A DNA stretch of 32,066 bases from JBALVO01 sp036961445 (GCA_036961445.1 JBALVO010000036.1:1-32066); one strand, 5' to 3'; shown: positions 1 through 8,130, counted from the stretch's first letter. The notes: generated from the letters alone by a model not told the origin. Numbers and translations are program-made.

Positions 1-1159
1 TCCAATCGTCAAACCACAGAGATGCCGCGATGGCCACCACCACGGCCCACAGCATTCCATTGGTCAAGCCAATCAGGAATTCCCGATTAATAAGCCAGGC
101 CTGGTTATTCTTGCCAATCTGTCCCATGGCGATGCCCCGCACCAGGACCGTAAGAGTCTGCGTGCCGGCAATTCCGCCCATGGAAGCGACGATGGGCATT
201 AGCACCGCCAGAGCCACCACTTTCTCGATAGTGCCCTGGAACATGTTGATGACGGATGCGGCGATAAAGGCGGTAATGAGATTGATACCCAGCCATACCG
301 CGCGCCGCGGCGCAGTGCGGGAATATGGCGCGAAGGTATCTTCTTCCTCGTCCAGGCCGGCCATGGACATAAAGGAGTGATCGGCATCCTCGCGGATGAC
401 ATCAACTACATCGTCAATGGTAATTCGCCCCACCAGCTTTCCGTTGTCGTCCACCACGGGTGCCGATACCCAGTCGTTGCGTTCGAACAATCTCGCGACC
501 TCTGTGTCGAGTGTATCGACGGCAATAGGTTCCTGATCGGTAATCATCATCTCGCGCACTGAAGCCGAGGGGTCGGATACCAGCAGTGTACGCAGTGGCA
601 GTAGGCCAATGAACTGGTCCGAGCGGTTTACCACTATCAGGTTGTCGGTCATTTCCGGAATTTCGGTATGACGGCGCAGGTAACGCAGCACTACGTCCAG
701 GGTCAGGCGGGCCCTTATCGTGATGGTGTCGGTGTTCATCAGGCCGCCAGCAACATCATCGGGATAGAGCATCACCCGTTCCAGGCGAGCCCTGTCCTGA
801 TGATCCATTGCATTGAGAACTTCACGAGTAACCCGGTCGGGAAGTTGCTGCAAAATGTCGGCGACGTCGTCGTCTTCGAGGTCTTCGGTGATAAGGGCGA
901 TTTCCGCCGCGTCCATATCGCTGAGGAAATGAGCGCGTAGCTCATCACTCAGTTCACCCAGCACCTCACCTTCCTGGCCTACCTCTACCATTTGCCACAG
1001 TATGTGGCGGAATTTGGGCGGTGATGATTCCAGCAGGTGGGCGGTCTCGGCCGGCAGCAGGCCATTCAGCATGCGCCGAACATCAGCCAGGGTGCCGTTG
1101 TCCAGAGCAACAGACAGCTTGTCCAGAGTCTTCTGGGCTGTTGCTTGTGTCTGAACCAT
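1..1159 (-). CDS. mgtE: MgtE-family magnesium transporter, 3' end cut by window edge
   Basis: This gene encodes an inner-membrane Mg2+ channel/transporter gated by its cytoplasmic domains. The frame opens at an ATG at 1159 and runs off the window, giving 386 residues of an expected 450 or so. In order I see the helical MgtE N domain (about residues 10-130), two CBS domains (about 135-200 and 201-260), and the first membrane helices from about residue 288. The conserved pore-side stretch reads PIVASMGGIAGTQ, with Ile where many MgtE proteins have Asn (GGNAGTQ). The last transmembrane helices, including the usual acidic selectivity residue, lie outside the window. It is the last visible gene of the minus-strand rpoN/ptsN operon, 99 nt after ptsO, and could use its own weak promoter in that gap. 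I saw no M-box riboswitch. The family call is secure; the ion preference comes from the family. Confidence 0.93.
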   Translation of the reverse strand, partial: MVQTQATAQKTLDKLSVALDNGTLADVRRMLNGLLPAETAHLLESSPPKFRHILWQMVEVGQEGEVLGELSDELRAHFLSDMDAAEIALITEDLEDDDVADILQQLPDRVTREVLNAMDHQDRARLERVMLYPDDVAGGLMNTDTITIRARLTLDVVLRYLRRHTEIPEMTDNLIVVNRSDQFIGLLPLRTLLVSDPSASVREMMITDQEPIAVDTLDTEVARLFERNDWVSAPVVDDNGKLVGRITIDDVVDVIREDADHSFMSMAGLDEEEDTFAPYSRTAPRRAVWLGINLITAFIAASVINMFQGTIEKVVALAVLMPIVASMGGIAGTQTLTVLVRGIAMGQIGKNNQAWLINREFLIGLTNGMLWAVVVAIAASLWFDDW

Positions 1160-1205
1160 GGTCACCCCCAAAATTCCGCCTCAGAACGGTCTGCCTGATC
1201 GATCA

Positions 1206-1234
1206 ATTATCCGGAAAAGTAGAAGCTACAACAA
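1206..1234 (-). promoter_or_regulatory. Possible sigma-70 promoter for mgtE
   Basis: On the minus strand TTGTTG (1234-1229) and GATAAT (1211-1206) are separated by 17 nt, in the 99-nt space between ptsO and mgtE. The -10 matches consensus at 5 of 6 positions but the -35 only at 3 of 6. mgtE may equally be transcribed only by read-through from ptsO. Confidence 0.28.
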
Positions 1235-1258
1235 CGGGATTAGTTACGGAAGCGCCGC

Positions 1259-1528
1259 TTACTCGGCCTCGTCGAAGCGGTTCTCAATGAGGGTTTTCAA
1301 GGCCTCCAGCGCGGCATGTTCGTCGCTACCGTGTATCTCCACGTCCAGCACTGTGCCCTTGCCGGCTGCCAGCATCATGACTGACATGATGCTCTTGCCA
1401 TCGACCAGTTGACCGTCTTTTCCCGCTTTAACAGTGCTGGAAAAAGCAGCCGTGCAGCCTACGAATTTGGCAGCTGCCCTGGCGTGTAGCCCGAGCTTGT
1501 TGATGATTGTTAACTGGGTCTGGATCAC
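1259..1528 (-). CDS. ptsO: Nitrogen-PTS phosphocarrier protein NPr (HPr family)
   Basis: This 89-residue protein is the cytoplasmic phosphocarrier that passes phosphate from EI-Ntr to EIIA-Ntr. The active-site motif GLHARAA places the phosphorylated histidine at His15, and the regulatory-site region KSIMSVM carries Ser46, the position phosphorylated in Gram-positive HPr. Length matches the family (85-90 residues). It starts 5 nt after the rapZ stop codon, in the conserved order ptsN-rapZ-ptsO, so it is very probably cotranscribed with them. No sugar-specific PTS gene lies nearby, which favours the regulatory NPr role over sugar transport. HPr of a carbohydrate PTS is the alternative, made unlikely by the context. 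Confidence 0.93.
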   Translation of the reverse strand: MIQTQLTIINKLGLHARAAAKFVGCTAAFSSTVKAGKDGQLVDGKSIMSVMMLAAGKGTVLDVEIHGSDEHAALEALKTLIENRFDEAE

Positions 1529-1533
1529 CGGAT

Positions 1534-2388
1534 TTACCGCAATTCCCTATGTCTTATATGGATGGTTGGAAATTGTTCCCGATAGTGACGGAACAACCGA
1601 TCGGCCAAGTATACTGACCGATGTTGGCCACCGGTACAACCCATGGCCACGGTGATGTAGCTGCGATTACTGTCCTGATAGCGCGGCAGCCAGTTGTCCA
1701 GATAATGACAGATGTCTCGATAGAGCTCTGTCGTCAGGGGCTGCGATTCCAGAAAGGTCTGCACCTCAACATCAAGCCCGCTTTTGACGCGCAGTTCCTT
1801 GACCCAGTGCGGGTTGGGCAGCATTCTGACATCAAAGACCAGGTCGGCATCCACGGGTATGCCACGCTTGAACCCGAAGGACTGTATCAAAATAGACATG
1901 TTGCCGGTTTCGTTGCCAAGCAAGCGCTGCTTGATGGTGTCGCGCAATTCGTAAATTGTCATCTCGCTGGTATCAAGTACCAAAGAGGCGCCGCTAGCGA
2001 TCGCTTCCAGCAGCCGGTGTTCCTTGTCGATGGCTTCGGCCAGCGGTGTTGATTCGTTGGTCAAAGGGTGCCTGCGCCGAGTCTCGCTAAAGCGCTTGAT
2101 CAGAGCAGAATTCTGGGCGTCAAGGAATAGAATTTGAGTGTTTACTGACTCGGGTAAGGACTCCAGAATAACCTGGAAGTTTTCCAGGTCCTTCCAGGCG
2201 TTGCGAGCATCAATACAGACTGCCGTACCCTGGAAGTGACCGGAATCCGCATCACTGACTTGCTTTACCAGTGCCGGTAGCAGCGCGACAGGAAGGTTGT
2301 CGATACAGTAATAGCCTTCATCCTCGAGCTGGTGTAGCGCCGTGCTCTTGCCCGAACCGGAACGACCGCTAATGATGATTAATTGCAT
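1534..2388 (-). CDS. rapZ: RNase adapter protein RapZ
   Basis: RapZ is a nucleotide-binding RNA-binding protein. In Escherichia coli it presents the small RNA GlmZ to RNase E and so sets the level of glucosamine-6-phosphate synthase. The protein has 284 residues, the family's usual size. A P-loop GRSGSGKS lies at residues 8-15. The C-terminal half carries the conserved block MGCTGGQHRSV near residue 250, part of the RNA-binding domain. It lies 11 nt after ptsN and 5 nt before ptsO, the standard order. Whether the organism has GlmY/GlmZ cannot be seen here, so the family assignment is firm but the RNA target is inferred. Confidence 0.95.
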   Translation of the reverse strand: MQLIIISGRSGSGKSTALHQLEDEGYYCIDNLPVALLPALVKQVSDADSGHFQGTAVCIDARNAWKDLENFQVILESLPESVNTQILFLDAQNSALIKRFSETRRRHPLTNESTPLAEAIDKEHRLLEAIASGASLVLDTSEMTIYELRDTIKQRLLGNETGNMSILIQSFGFKRGIPVDADLVFDVRMLPNPHWVKELRVKSGLDVEVQTFLESQPLTTELYRDICHYLDNWLPRYQDSNRSYITVAMGCTGGQHRSVYLADRLFRHYREQFPTIHIRHRELR

Positions 2389-2399
2389 GTGCCCGGCGC

Positions 2400-2858
2400 T
2401 CAGACAGTCTTGCTATTGGCAATATCGTACAGGGTAGCCTGATCCGTTGTGGCGCGCAGTTGCTCGCAAAAATCAGGCTGACTGAATAATCGGGCAATAT
2501 TGGCCAGAATATCCAGGTGTTGTTGATGGCCCTCTTGCGGTACCAATAGTACGAACAGTAAGTCTACCGGTTGATCGTCTGGCGCATCGAAATTGATGGG
2601 GTCTTGCAGTGTGACCAGTGTGCCCAGCGGTTGCGTGCAGTTGTCCACGCGGCAGTGGGGGATGGCTATACCCTGGCCTAGCCCGGTGCTGCCCAGTTTT
2701 TCTCTGGCGGTGAGGTGGTCCAGCACCTCGGCGTAAGCCAGAGACAGCTGGTCCTCGCTGATAATTCTGGCAATGGTTTCAAACAATCTTTTTTTACTAA
2801 TCCCGGGGGTACGACAGACGGTGCGCCCCGGGCTCAGAATTTCGCTTAGAGGTTGCAT
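2400..2858 (-). CDS. ptsN: Nitrogen regulatory EIIA-Ntr protein
   Basis: PtsN is the terminal phosphate acceptor of the nitrogen PTS. It is a regulator rather than a transporter and in enterobacteria acts on potassium channels/transporters and sensor kinases. The 152-residue product is a single PTS EIIA type-2 domain. The phosphorylated histidine is His68 in the motif GIAIPHCR. The gene begins 11 nt after hpf and ends 11 nt before rapZ, so translation is probably tightly linked. Position downstream of rpoN and hpf is the classic arrangement. No EIIB or EIIC domain follows. The call is secure. Confidence 0.95.
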   Translation of the reverse strand: MQPLSEILSPGRTVCRTPGISKKRLFETIARIISEDQLSLAYAEVLDHLTAREKLGSTGLGQGIAIPHCRVDNCTQPLGTLVTLQDPINFDAPDDQPVDLLFVLLVPQEGHQQHLDILANIARLFSQPDFCEQLRATTDQATLYDIANSKTV

Positions 2859-2869
2859 AATAGTGGAAC

Positions 2870-3157
2870 TCAGTGCCCCCGGTGCTTTTGCTTGTGTTTG
2901 ATTAATTGGCGGTCAAGCTTGTCAGTCATTGCATCAATAGCGGCGTACATGTCCTCCGATTCGGCATGGGCGAATAGATCGGCACCGGCGATGTGTACTG
3001 TCGCCTCGGCTTTTTGTACCATTTTATCTACTGTCAGGATCACGTTGGTCGTGGTGATCTGGTCATAATGTCGTTGTAGTCGTTCGAATTTGCTTGCAAC
3101 ATACTCTTTTAGTGGTGTGGTGACTTCAAGATGGTGACCAGTGACATTCAGTTGCAT
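2870..3157 (-). CDS. hpf: Ribosome hibernation promoting factor (short HPF)
   Basis: HPF binds the 30S decoding region and drives 70S ribosomes into inactive 100S dimers in stationary phase. The 95-residue protein is one S30AE domain beginning MQLNVTGHHLEVT, with no C-terminal dimerisation domain, so it is the short form typical of gammaproteobacteria. A strong ribosome binding site (AAAGGAG) lies 6 nt upstream of the ATG. The gene follows rpoN after 69 nt containing GC-rich inverted repeats, unlike the 5-11 nt gaps elsewhere in this operon. This may allow separate control of hpf. RaiA is the alternative family member, but the rpoN-ptsN context favours HPF. Confidence 0.94.
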   Translation of the reverse strand: MQLNVTGHHLEVTTPLKEYVASKFERLQRHYDQITTTNVILTVDKMVQKAEATVHIAGADLFAHAESEDMYAAIDAMTDKLDRQLIKHKQKHRGH

Positions 3158-3179
3158 AAATAGCTCCTTTGCTTTATTG

Positions 3180-3212
3180 ATCCGGCTTGACCCGGTGCCG
3201 GCAATGCCGGAT
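3180..3212 (-). promoter_or_regulatory. GC-rich nested inverted repeats between rpoN and hpf
   Basis: ATCCGGC (3180-3186) pairs perfectly with GCCGGAT (3206-3212). An alternative smaller hairpin forms from CCGGC (3198-3202) and GCCGG (3206-3210) with a 3-nt loop. No T-run follows in the direction of transcription, so it is not a standard terminator. It could stabilise or attenuate the transcript ahead of hpf. Confidence 0.35.
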
Positions 3213-3226
3213 TACTACTACTAATT

Positions 3227-4729
3227 CTAGACTAATCTTTTGCGTTCGTTAGAGGGCGGTATAAATAATGTGTCACGATACTTGGCGATAGTGCGCCTGG
3301 CTACTTTAATCCCCTGTTCCTCCAGCAATGCAGTGATCTTATTGTCACTTAGTGGTTTGCGCGGATTCTCTGCGGCCACCAGTTTCTTGATTAAGGCGCG
3401 GATTGCAGTGGAGGAGCACTCGCCGCCAGCAGTAGTGGCCACGTGACTGGAGAAAAAATACTTCAGCTCAAAAATGCCGCGAGGGGTGTGCATATATTTC
3501 TGCGTTGTCACCCGCGATATAGTGGATTCGTGCATTTCCACCAGCTCAGCAATGTCGTGTAGTACCAGGGGTTTCATTGCCTCTGCGCCATACTCCAGGA
3601 AGTTTCGTTGGTGTTCCACAATTTTGCTGGCAACTTTCATCAGTGTTTCGTTGCGGCTGTGCAGGCTTTTCAGAAACCAACGGGCCTCCTGCAGATTGTC
3701 GCGCAGGAAGGTGTTGTCGGTGCTGGTGTCTGCCCGCTTTATCAGGCTCGCGTAGTTGTTATTGATACGCAATTTTGGTGCAATATCTGGATTGAGTTCA
3801 ACCCGCCAACGGCCATTTTTTTTACTGACAAAGACATCGGGCACGATATATTCGGTATTGCTCGGCACTGCCGATTGGCCGGGGTTGGGATCCAGGGTTT
3901 GTATCAGCGCCAGTACTTCTTTCAGCTCGGGTTCTTTGAGCCGCATGCGTCGTAGAATCTGGTTGTAGTCACCGTTCCCCAGCTGATTAATATGGCGAGT
4001 CAGGACCACTTTCGCCTGGTCCAGTCGGGGCGTGTTGGCAGGCAGCTGTTGCAATTGCACCAGCAGGCATTCCTGCAGGTCGCGGGTGCATACGCCGGCC
4101 GGTTCAAATTGCTGCAGGCGATGCAGCACTGCCACAACTTCGTCCAGTTCTATATCCAGGTCTGCCACCAGGGTCTCGTGAATCTCTTCGACACTCGGCA
4201 GGAGTCGCCCGTTTCCGTCGGTACCGTCGATGATATTCAGCGCTATCACACGGTCAATGTCAGAGAGCCTGGTGAGATTGAGTTGCCACAGTAGTTGCTC
4301 GTGCAGTGACTCGCTAACCGTATTGCGGCTCTCAAAGTCTGCGTCGGGAAAGTCTTCGTTCTGCGCTGGCGGGGCCGAGGCGGAGGGTAGCAAATCTTCC
4401 CATTGCGTATCGACAGGGAGCTCATCCGGTAGCGTCATTTCCGCAGAACCTGATTCCCAATCACTATCGCTATCCGAGGGTTCGGTGGCGGCCTGTTCCA
4501 GGCTTTGCAAGGGGCCGTCGCTGCTATTGCTATCCGTTTCGCCCGCTTGCTCTGAGCTGGAATCGAGTTCCTCGTCCTCGGACACTTCCAGCAGCGGGTT
4601 ATTGTCCAGGGCTTGCTGAATCTCCTGTTGTAGATCCATGGTGGACAACTGCAACAACCGGATAGCCTGTTGCAGCTGCGGCGTCATCGTCAGCTGCTGG
4701 CCCAGTTTTAGTTGTAGCGATTGCTTCAT
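3227..4729 (-). CDS. rpoN: RNA polymerase sigma-54 factor
   Basis: This is the 500-residue alternative sigma factor that recognises -24/-12 promoters and needs ATP-driven enhancer-binding activators. Region I is at the N terminus, rich in Gln and Leu (residues 5-50, starting LKLGQQLTMTPQL). An acidic, Ser/Glu/Asp-rich region II linker spans about 50-130. The core-binding and helix-turn-helix regions follow, and the RpoN box ARRTIAKYRD sits at residues 477-486 for -24 recognition. Upstream is lptB, separated by 241 nt that contain a candidate promoter; downstream are hpf and the nitrogen PTS. I saw no sigma-54 site in the window by eye. The call is secure. Confidence 0.97.
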   Translation of the reverse strand: MKQSLQLKLGQQLTMTPQLQQAIRLLQLSTMDLQQEIQQALDNNPLLEVSEDEELDSSSEQAGETDSNSSDGPLQSLEQAATEPSDSDSDWESGSAEMTLPDELPVDTQWEDLLPSASAPPAQNEDFPDADFESRNTVSESLHEQLLWQLNLTRLSDIDRVIALNIIDGTDGNGRLLPSVEEIHETLVADLDIELDEVVAVLHRLQQFEPAGVCTRDLQECLLVQLQQLPANTPRLDQAKVVLTRHINQLGNGDYNQILRRMRLKEPELKEVLALIQTLDPNPGQSAVPSNTEYIVPDVFVSKKNGRWRVELNPDIAPKLRINNNYASLIKRADTSTDNTFLRDNLQEARWFLKSLHSRNETLMKVASKIVEHQRNFLEYGAEAMKPLVLHDIAELVEMHESTISRVTTQKYMHTPRGIFELKYFFSSHVATTAGGECSSTAIRALIKKLVAAENPRKPLSDNKITALLEEQGIKVARRTIAKYRDTLFIPPSNERKRLV

Positions 4730-4795
4730 TGATTAATCTGCAAGACCCTGTTTCGTGCGCTTCTGGCGCGTTGGTTTTCCGCCGCTTACAGGGTC

Positions 4796-4825
4796 AGTGT
4801 AGCGCCGGTCGCCGGTCGCTGGCAA
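4796..4825 (-). promoter_or_regulatory. Possible sigma-70 promoter for rpoN
   Basis: On the minus strand TTGCCA (4825-4820, 5 of 6) and TACACT (4801-4796, 4 of 6) are separated by 18 nt. The spacer contains a tandem GCGACCG repeat. The site lies in the 241-nt space between lptB and rpoN, the longest gap in this operon, about 60 nt upstream of the rpoN start. Nothing else was recognised in that space. Confidence 0.38.
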
Positions 4826-4970
4826 TGGTTTGGCGCGAAAATTGCTTGTTGTTCGTAATGATAGTGAGGAGAGTTAGCCCGCGGTCGCTTTCAGGCTATT
4901 ATGGTAGTGTTTAAGTGGCATTGCGGGTTCGGCGCTACTGCGGAATGTCGCTCGTGCACGCCCGGCCAGG

Positions 4971-5696
4971 CTACATACGAAATTGATCACCCAGGTAAAC
5001 CTGACGGACCCGCTCGTTGGCCAATACCTCTTCAGCGGTGCCAGCGGCAATAATGTGCCCTTCACCGACGATGTAGGCTTTTTCGCAGATATCCAGCGTG
5101 TCACGCACATTGTGGTCGGTAATCAATACCCCGATACCGCGATCTCGCAGGTGATTGATTATCTGTTTGATGTCGTTGACGGAAATTGGGTCCACGCCGG
5201 CGAAAGGCTCATCCAGCAGAATGAAATCCGGTTCTGTGGCCAGCGCCCGCGCGATCTCAATGCGGCGGCGTTCGCCGCCCGACAGGGATTGACCGAGGCT
5301 ATCGCGTAAATGTTCGACGTGAAACTCTTCCAGCAGTTCATCGCGCCTTATCAGGCGCTCCTTTTTGTTAAGGTCTTTGCGGGTTTGCAAAATGGCCATA
5401 ATATTGTCACCGACCGAGAGTTTCCTGAAAATGGAAGCCTCCTGGGGTAGATAGCCGATGCCGCGCCGGGCGCGTTCATGCATAGTCCGTGCGGTGATAT
5501 CTTCGTCGTTAACCGTGATGGTGCCGCGATCCGCCCTGACAATGCCGATGATCATATAAAAGCAGGTGGTTTTGCCCGCGCCATTCGGCCCCAGCAGCCC
5601 CACCACCTGACCGCTGTCAATTTGAATTGACACATCCTGCACCACTTCCCGGCCACGATAGGCCTTGGCCAGGTTACTCGCTATCAGTTGTGCCAC
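4971..5696 (-). CDS. lptB: LPS export ABC transporter ATP-binding protein LptB
   Basis: LptB is the cytoplasmic ATPase of the LptB2FGC complex that extracts lipopolysaccharide from the inner membrane. I chose the GTG at 5696: it gives 241 residues, the E. coli length, and has a strong ribosome binding site (AGGAAGAGG). A longer in-frame start at 5813 would only add a stretch overlapping lptA. Motifs from the GTG are Walker A GPNGAGKT (36-43), Q-loop Gln85, signature LSGGE (138-142), Walker B LLDEP (160-164) and switch His195. The start overlaps the lptA stop by 23 nt, so translation is probably coupled. The partner genes lptF and lptG are not in the window. Confidence 0.96.
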   Translation of the reverse strand: MAQLIASNLAKAYRGREVVQDVSIQIDSGQVVGLLGPNGAGKTTCFYMIIGIVRADRGTITVNDEDITARTMHERARRGIGYLPQEASIFRKLSVGDNIMAILQTRKDLNKKERLIRRDELLEEFHVEHLRDSLGQSLSGGERRRIEIARALATEPDFILLDEPFAGVDPISVNDIKQIINHLRDRGIGVLITDHNVRDTLDICEKAYIVGEGHIIAAGTAEEVLANERVRQVYLGDQFRM

Positions 5697-6231
5697 TGGT
5701 GACCTCTTCCTGTGATGAATCTCCAGCAGCGGGCTGTTGTTCCGGTATTGTTGTAGCAGGTGTAGCTGTAGCCTGCGCAGATATTCCCCCAGTGGTGGCG
5801 GGTTGCCCGGCATTCGGGTCCGGGATGGTTACTGGTGCTGGCACGCTGGGCGGAATCACTACCTGAACCCGTTTGCTTTCATCGGCGGTGTCTGAATCAG
5901 CCTTGACCAATTGCTCTTCAATAAAATAATCGATGGAGTCCCCCGCCACCAGTGAACCGTCCTGCTCTATCCTGGCGTCAGTTTGCAAGTGCACCCGATC
6001 TTCATTTTTGAAATACTCAATGACTCCGGCCTGCGCATATACAGTGCCTTTGTCCAACTCTGGCTGTTGTTGCATTTTGGCCGGTTGACCTTCGGCGACT
6101 ATCTTGTCTGCATCTTCGTTGACGTGATAAATGGTCAGCTTGTCTGCTTCCAGGCGCATGCTGCCCTGATCCATCTGTACGTTGCCCGAGTAGACGGTGA
6201 AGCCCAACTTTTCGTCGCGCAACGCTTTGTC
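5674..6231 (-). CDS. lptA: LPS transport periplasmic bridge protein LptA, 5' end lost in assembly gap
   Basis: LptA forms the periplasmic beta-jellyroll bridge that carries LPS to the outer membrane. Only the last 185 residues remain. The OstA-like fold is seen in repeats such as FTVYSGNVQMDQG, ARIEQDGSLVAGD and the conserved KRVQVVIPPS near the end of the domain. By comparison with E. coli LptA, about 45 N-terminal residues, including the signal peptide, are missing in the Ns. After the domain comes a Pro/Thr/Gln/Ala-rich tail of about 55 residues, longer than the short tail of the E. coli protein. Its stop overlaps the lptB start by 23 nt. The fusion to kdsD through the gap is not real. Confidence 0.9.
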   Translation of the reverse strand, partial: DKALRDEKLGFTVYSGNVQMDQGSMRLEADKLTIYHVNEDADKIVAEGQPAKMQQQPELDKGTVYAQAGVIEYFKNEDRVHLQTDARIEQDGSLVAGDSIDYFIEEQLVKADSDTADESKRVQVVIPPSVPAPVTIPDPNAGQPATTGGISAQATATPATTIPEQQPAAGDSSQEEVTSGTTDSE

Positions 6232-6331
6232 NNNNNNNNNNNNNNNNNNNNNNNNNNNNNNNNNNNNNNNNNNNNNNNNNNNNNNNNNNNNNNNNNNNNN
6301 NNNNNNNNNNNNNNNNNNNNNNNNNNNNNNN
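6232..6331. other. Assembly gap of exactly 100 Ns
   Basis: One hundred consecutive Ns, a round number commonly used for a gap of unknown size. The flanks are the SIS domain of kdsD on one side and the middle of lptA on the other. The conserved order kdsD-kdsC-lptC-lptA predicts that the true gap holds the kdsD CBS domains, kdsC, lptC and the 5' end of lptA, roughly 1.6 kb by typical gene lengths. Confidence 0.97.
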
Positions 6332-6960
6332 CCAGTGCGCATGATGTCTTCTACCTTGAGCAGCAGCTTTTTACCCAGGGTGCCCCCGGGGTGAGAAAAC
6401 GCAAAGTCGTCTGCGGTAAAGCCGCGAGCTTCGAGCAGCGCAATGGCCAGTGCATCACCCATTACCAGGGCTGTGGTGGTGCTTGATGTAGGTGCCAGAT
6501 CCAGCGGGCAGGCCTCGGTTTCCACGCCGGTATCAAGGTGGACATCCGACGCCTCTGCCAGGGCAGAGTGCTTGTTACCGGTCATGCTCACCAAGGGGAC
6601 GCCCATTCGCTTTAGCAAGGGCAGCAGCGTGATGATTTCAGCTACCGCCCCGCTGTTGGATAGCGCGATCACTGAATCAGAGGGGGTGATCATACCCATG
6701 TCGCCGTGGCTGGCCTCACCAGGGTGCACAAAAAAAGCCGGTGTGCCGGTGCTGGCCAGGGTCGCTGCGATCTTGCAGGCGATATGCCCGGACTTTCCCA
6801 TACCGGTAACTATGACGCGGCCTTTGGTTTGTAGCAAAAGGTCACAGGCTTGATCGAATTCTGCGCCGATGCGGTGCTCCAGTTCGGCGACGGCTGTCGC
6901 TTCCATGCGGATGGTGCGCTTGGCTGAAGTGGCATAGCTGATGGAGCGTTGCTCCGGCAT
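6332..6960 (-). CDS. kdsD: Arabinose-5-phosphate isomerase KdsD, 3' end lost in assembly gap
   Basis: KdsD converts ribulose 5-phosphate to arabinose 5-phosphate, the first step toward Kdo for lipopolysaccharide. The first 209 residues are present and hold the SIS sugar-isomerase domain. GMGKSGH places the conserved active-site lysine at residue 56, TSSTTTALVMGDALA is the phosphosugar-binding region, and SHPGGTLGKKLL holds the conserved histidine. The family has about 325 residues, so the two C-terminal CBS domains are missing in the Ns. The start has an AAGGG ribosome binding site, and the gene follows caxA by 12 nt. GutQ is a paralogue with the same fold, but the lpt/caxA context supports KdsD. 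Confidence 0.94.
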
Positions 6961-6972
6961 AAAAAACCCTTG

Positions 6973-7947
6973 TTAAATAGTTGCGTGCAGCCAGTAATAA
7001 TACATTGCATAGATCGATACTAACAAGGTTCCGACGGTTCGGCCCAGGTAGGAGTGATCAGCGGTGGATTTCACGCGTTTGCGGCTGACATAGATAGCAA
7101 CGGCGAGAAACAGCGTCACGAATATCATTAACGGGTAGTCCCGGCTTATCACGCCGGGTTCCAGAACTTCATTGGCAACCAGGCCCGGTATGGACATTAC
7201 CGCCAATAAATTAAACAGGTTTGATCCGATGATGTTGCCCAGGGCGATCTCGGTATGTCCGCGCAGAGCGCTGGCAACGGTGGCTGCCAGTTCGGGCAGG
7301 CTGGTACCCACTGCTACAATGGTGAGGCCTATCACCAGCTCGGAAACGCCCATGGCCTTGGCAGTGAATACGGCCCCCCATACCAGCATCTTGGAACTTG
7401 CTACCAGTAATACCAGGCCAACCACAAAACTACCCCACGCCTTTAGTGGCTTGAGGTGATGCAGGGGTTCTTCAATGGCCTCTACCAATAGCTCCTCATT
7501 TTTTGATTGGCCGCGTATCATTTGTGTCACGATGATGACCAGGGCGCCAACCATAAGCCCGCCGTCGAGACGCGTCAGTTCACCGTCAATGATCAATAGG
7601 CCAACCCCCGCTGTCGTTACCAGCAGCAGAGGAATCTCTTTCTTCATGCAGCTCTCGTGCACCATTAATGGAGCGATCAATAATGTGATGCCGAGTACCA
7701 GCGCAATATTGGCAATATTGGAGCCGATGGAGTTGCCGACGGCCAATTCCCCAGAACCTGCTAGTGATGCGGTAAGTGCGACCAGAATCTCTGGTGCCGA
7801 AGTGCCGAGTGAGACAATGGTCAGGCCGATGATGATGGGTGACAGCCCCATATTCTCTGCAATGGAGGCAGCACCAGCGACGAACAGGTCGGCACTCCAT
7901 ATCAGGACGATGAAGGCAAGCAAAATCGTTGCTGCAGCTAACAGCAT
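6973..7947 (-). CDS. yrbG: Calcium/sodium antiporter of the YrbG/CaxA family
   Basis: This 324-residue inner-membrane protein belongs to the Ca2+:cation antiporter family. It has two inverted halves of about five transmembrane helices each. The ion-binding alpha repeats are plain: GTSAPE (48-53) with GNSIGSN (71-77) in the first half, and GTSLPE with GNIIGSN in the second. Acidic residues in both GTS-PE motifs are the expected Ca2+ ligands. A charged cytoplasmic loop rich in Glu separates the halves. It is the first gene of the minus-strand operon, divergent from mlaC across 183 nt, and precedes kdsD exactly as yrbG does in E. coli. Transport specificity is inferred from the family. Confidence 0.92.
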   Translation of the reverse strand: MLLAAATILLAFIVLIWSADLFVAGAASIAENMGLSPIIIGLTIVSLGTSAPEILVALTASLAGSGELAVGNSIGSNIANIALVLGITLLIAPLMVHESCMKKEIPLLLVTTAGVGLLIIDGELTRLDGGLMVGALVIIVTQMIRGQSKNEELLVEAIEEPLHHLKPLKAWGSFVVGLVLLVASSKMLVWGAVFTAKAMGVSELVIGLTIVAVGTSLPELAATVASALRGHTEIALGNIIGSNLFNLLAVMSIPGLVANEVLEPGVISRDYPLMIFVTLFLAVAIYVSRKRVKSTADHSYLGRTVGTLLVSIYAMYYYWLHATI

Positions 7948-8130
7948 AAACGCGCGTTTCCTGTTAAAGTATGCGCCGCGTGTTGCCTTGGAACTACGGC
8001 AGTTAGGTTGTGGTCATAATCTTGATGCAACGCATGGTACCGGGGGCGTAGGTATGCCCGCTGTGCAGTGGCGGATTATACAGTGCATTGCAGGTCTTGG
8101 TAGTCACTATTTTTAGTTTCGGAGAAGAGA

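Noticed and set aside
293..340. Ile in place of Asn in the MgtE GGxAGTQ motif
   Set aside because: I recall GGIAG forms in other gammaproteobacterial MgtE proteins, so it is probably ordinary lineage variation. I could not check this by alignment.
1160..1258. M-box magnesium riboswitch ahead of mgtE
   Set aside because: The space is only 99 nt and shows none of the expected long paired structure or terminator.
7475..8116. A 213-codon plus-strand open frame
   Set aside because: It is antisense to the calcium/sodium antiporter gene for most of its length and has no recognisable domain; the antiporter frame has clear family motifs.
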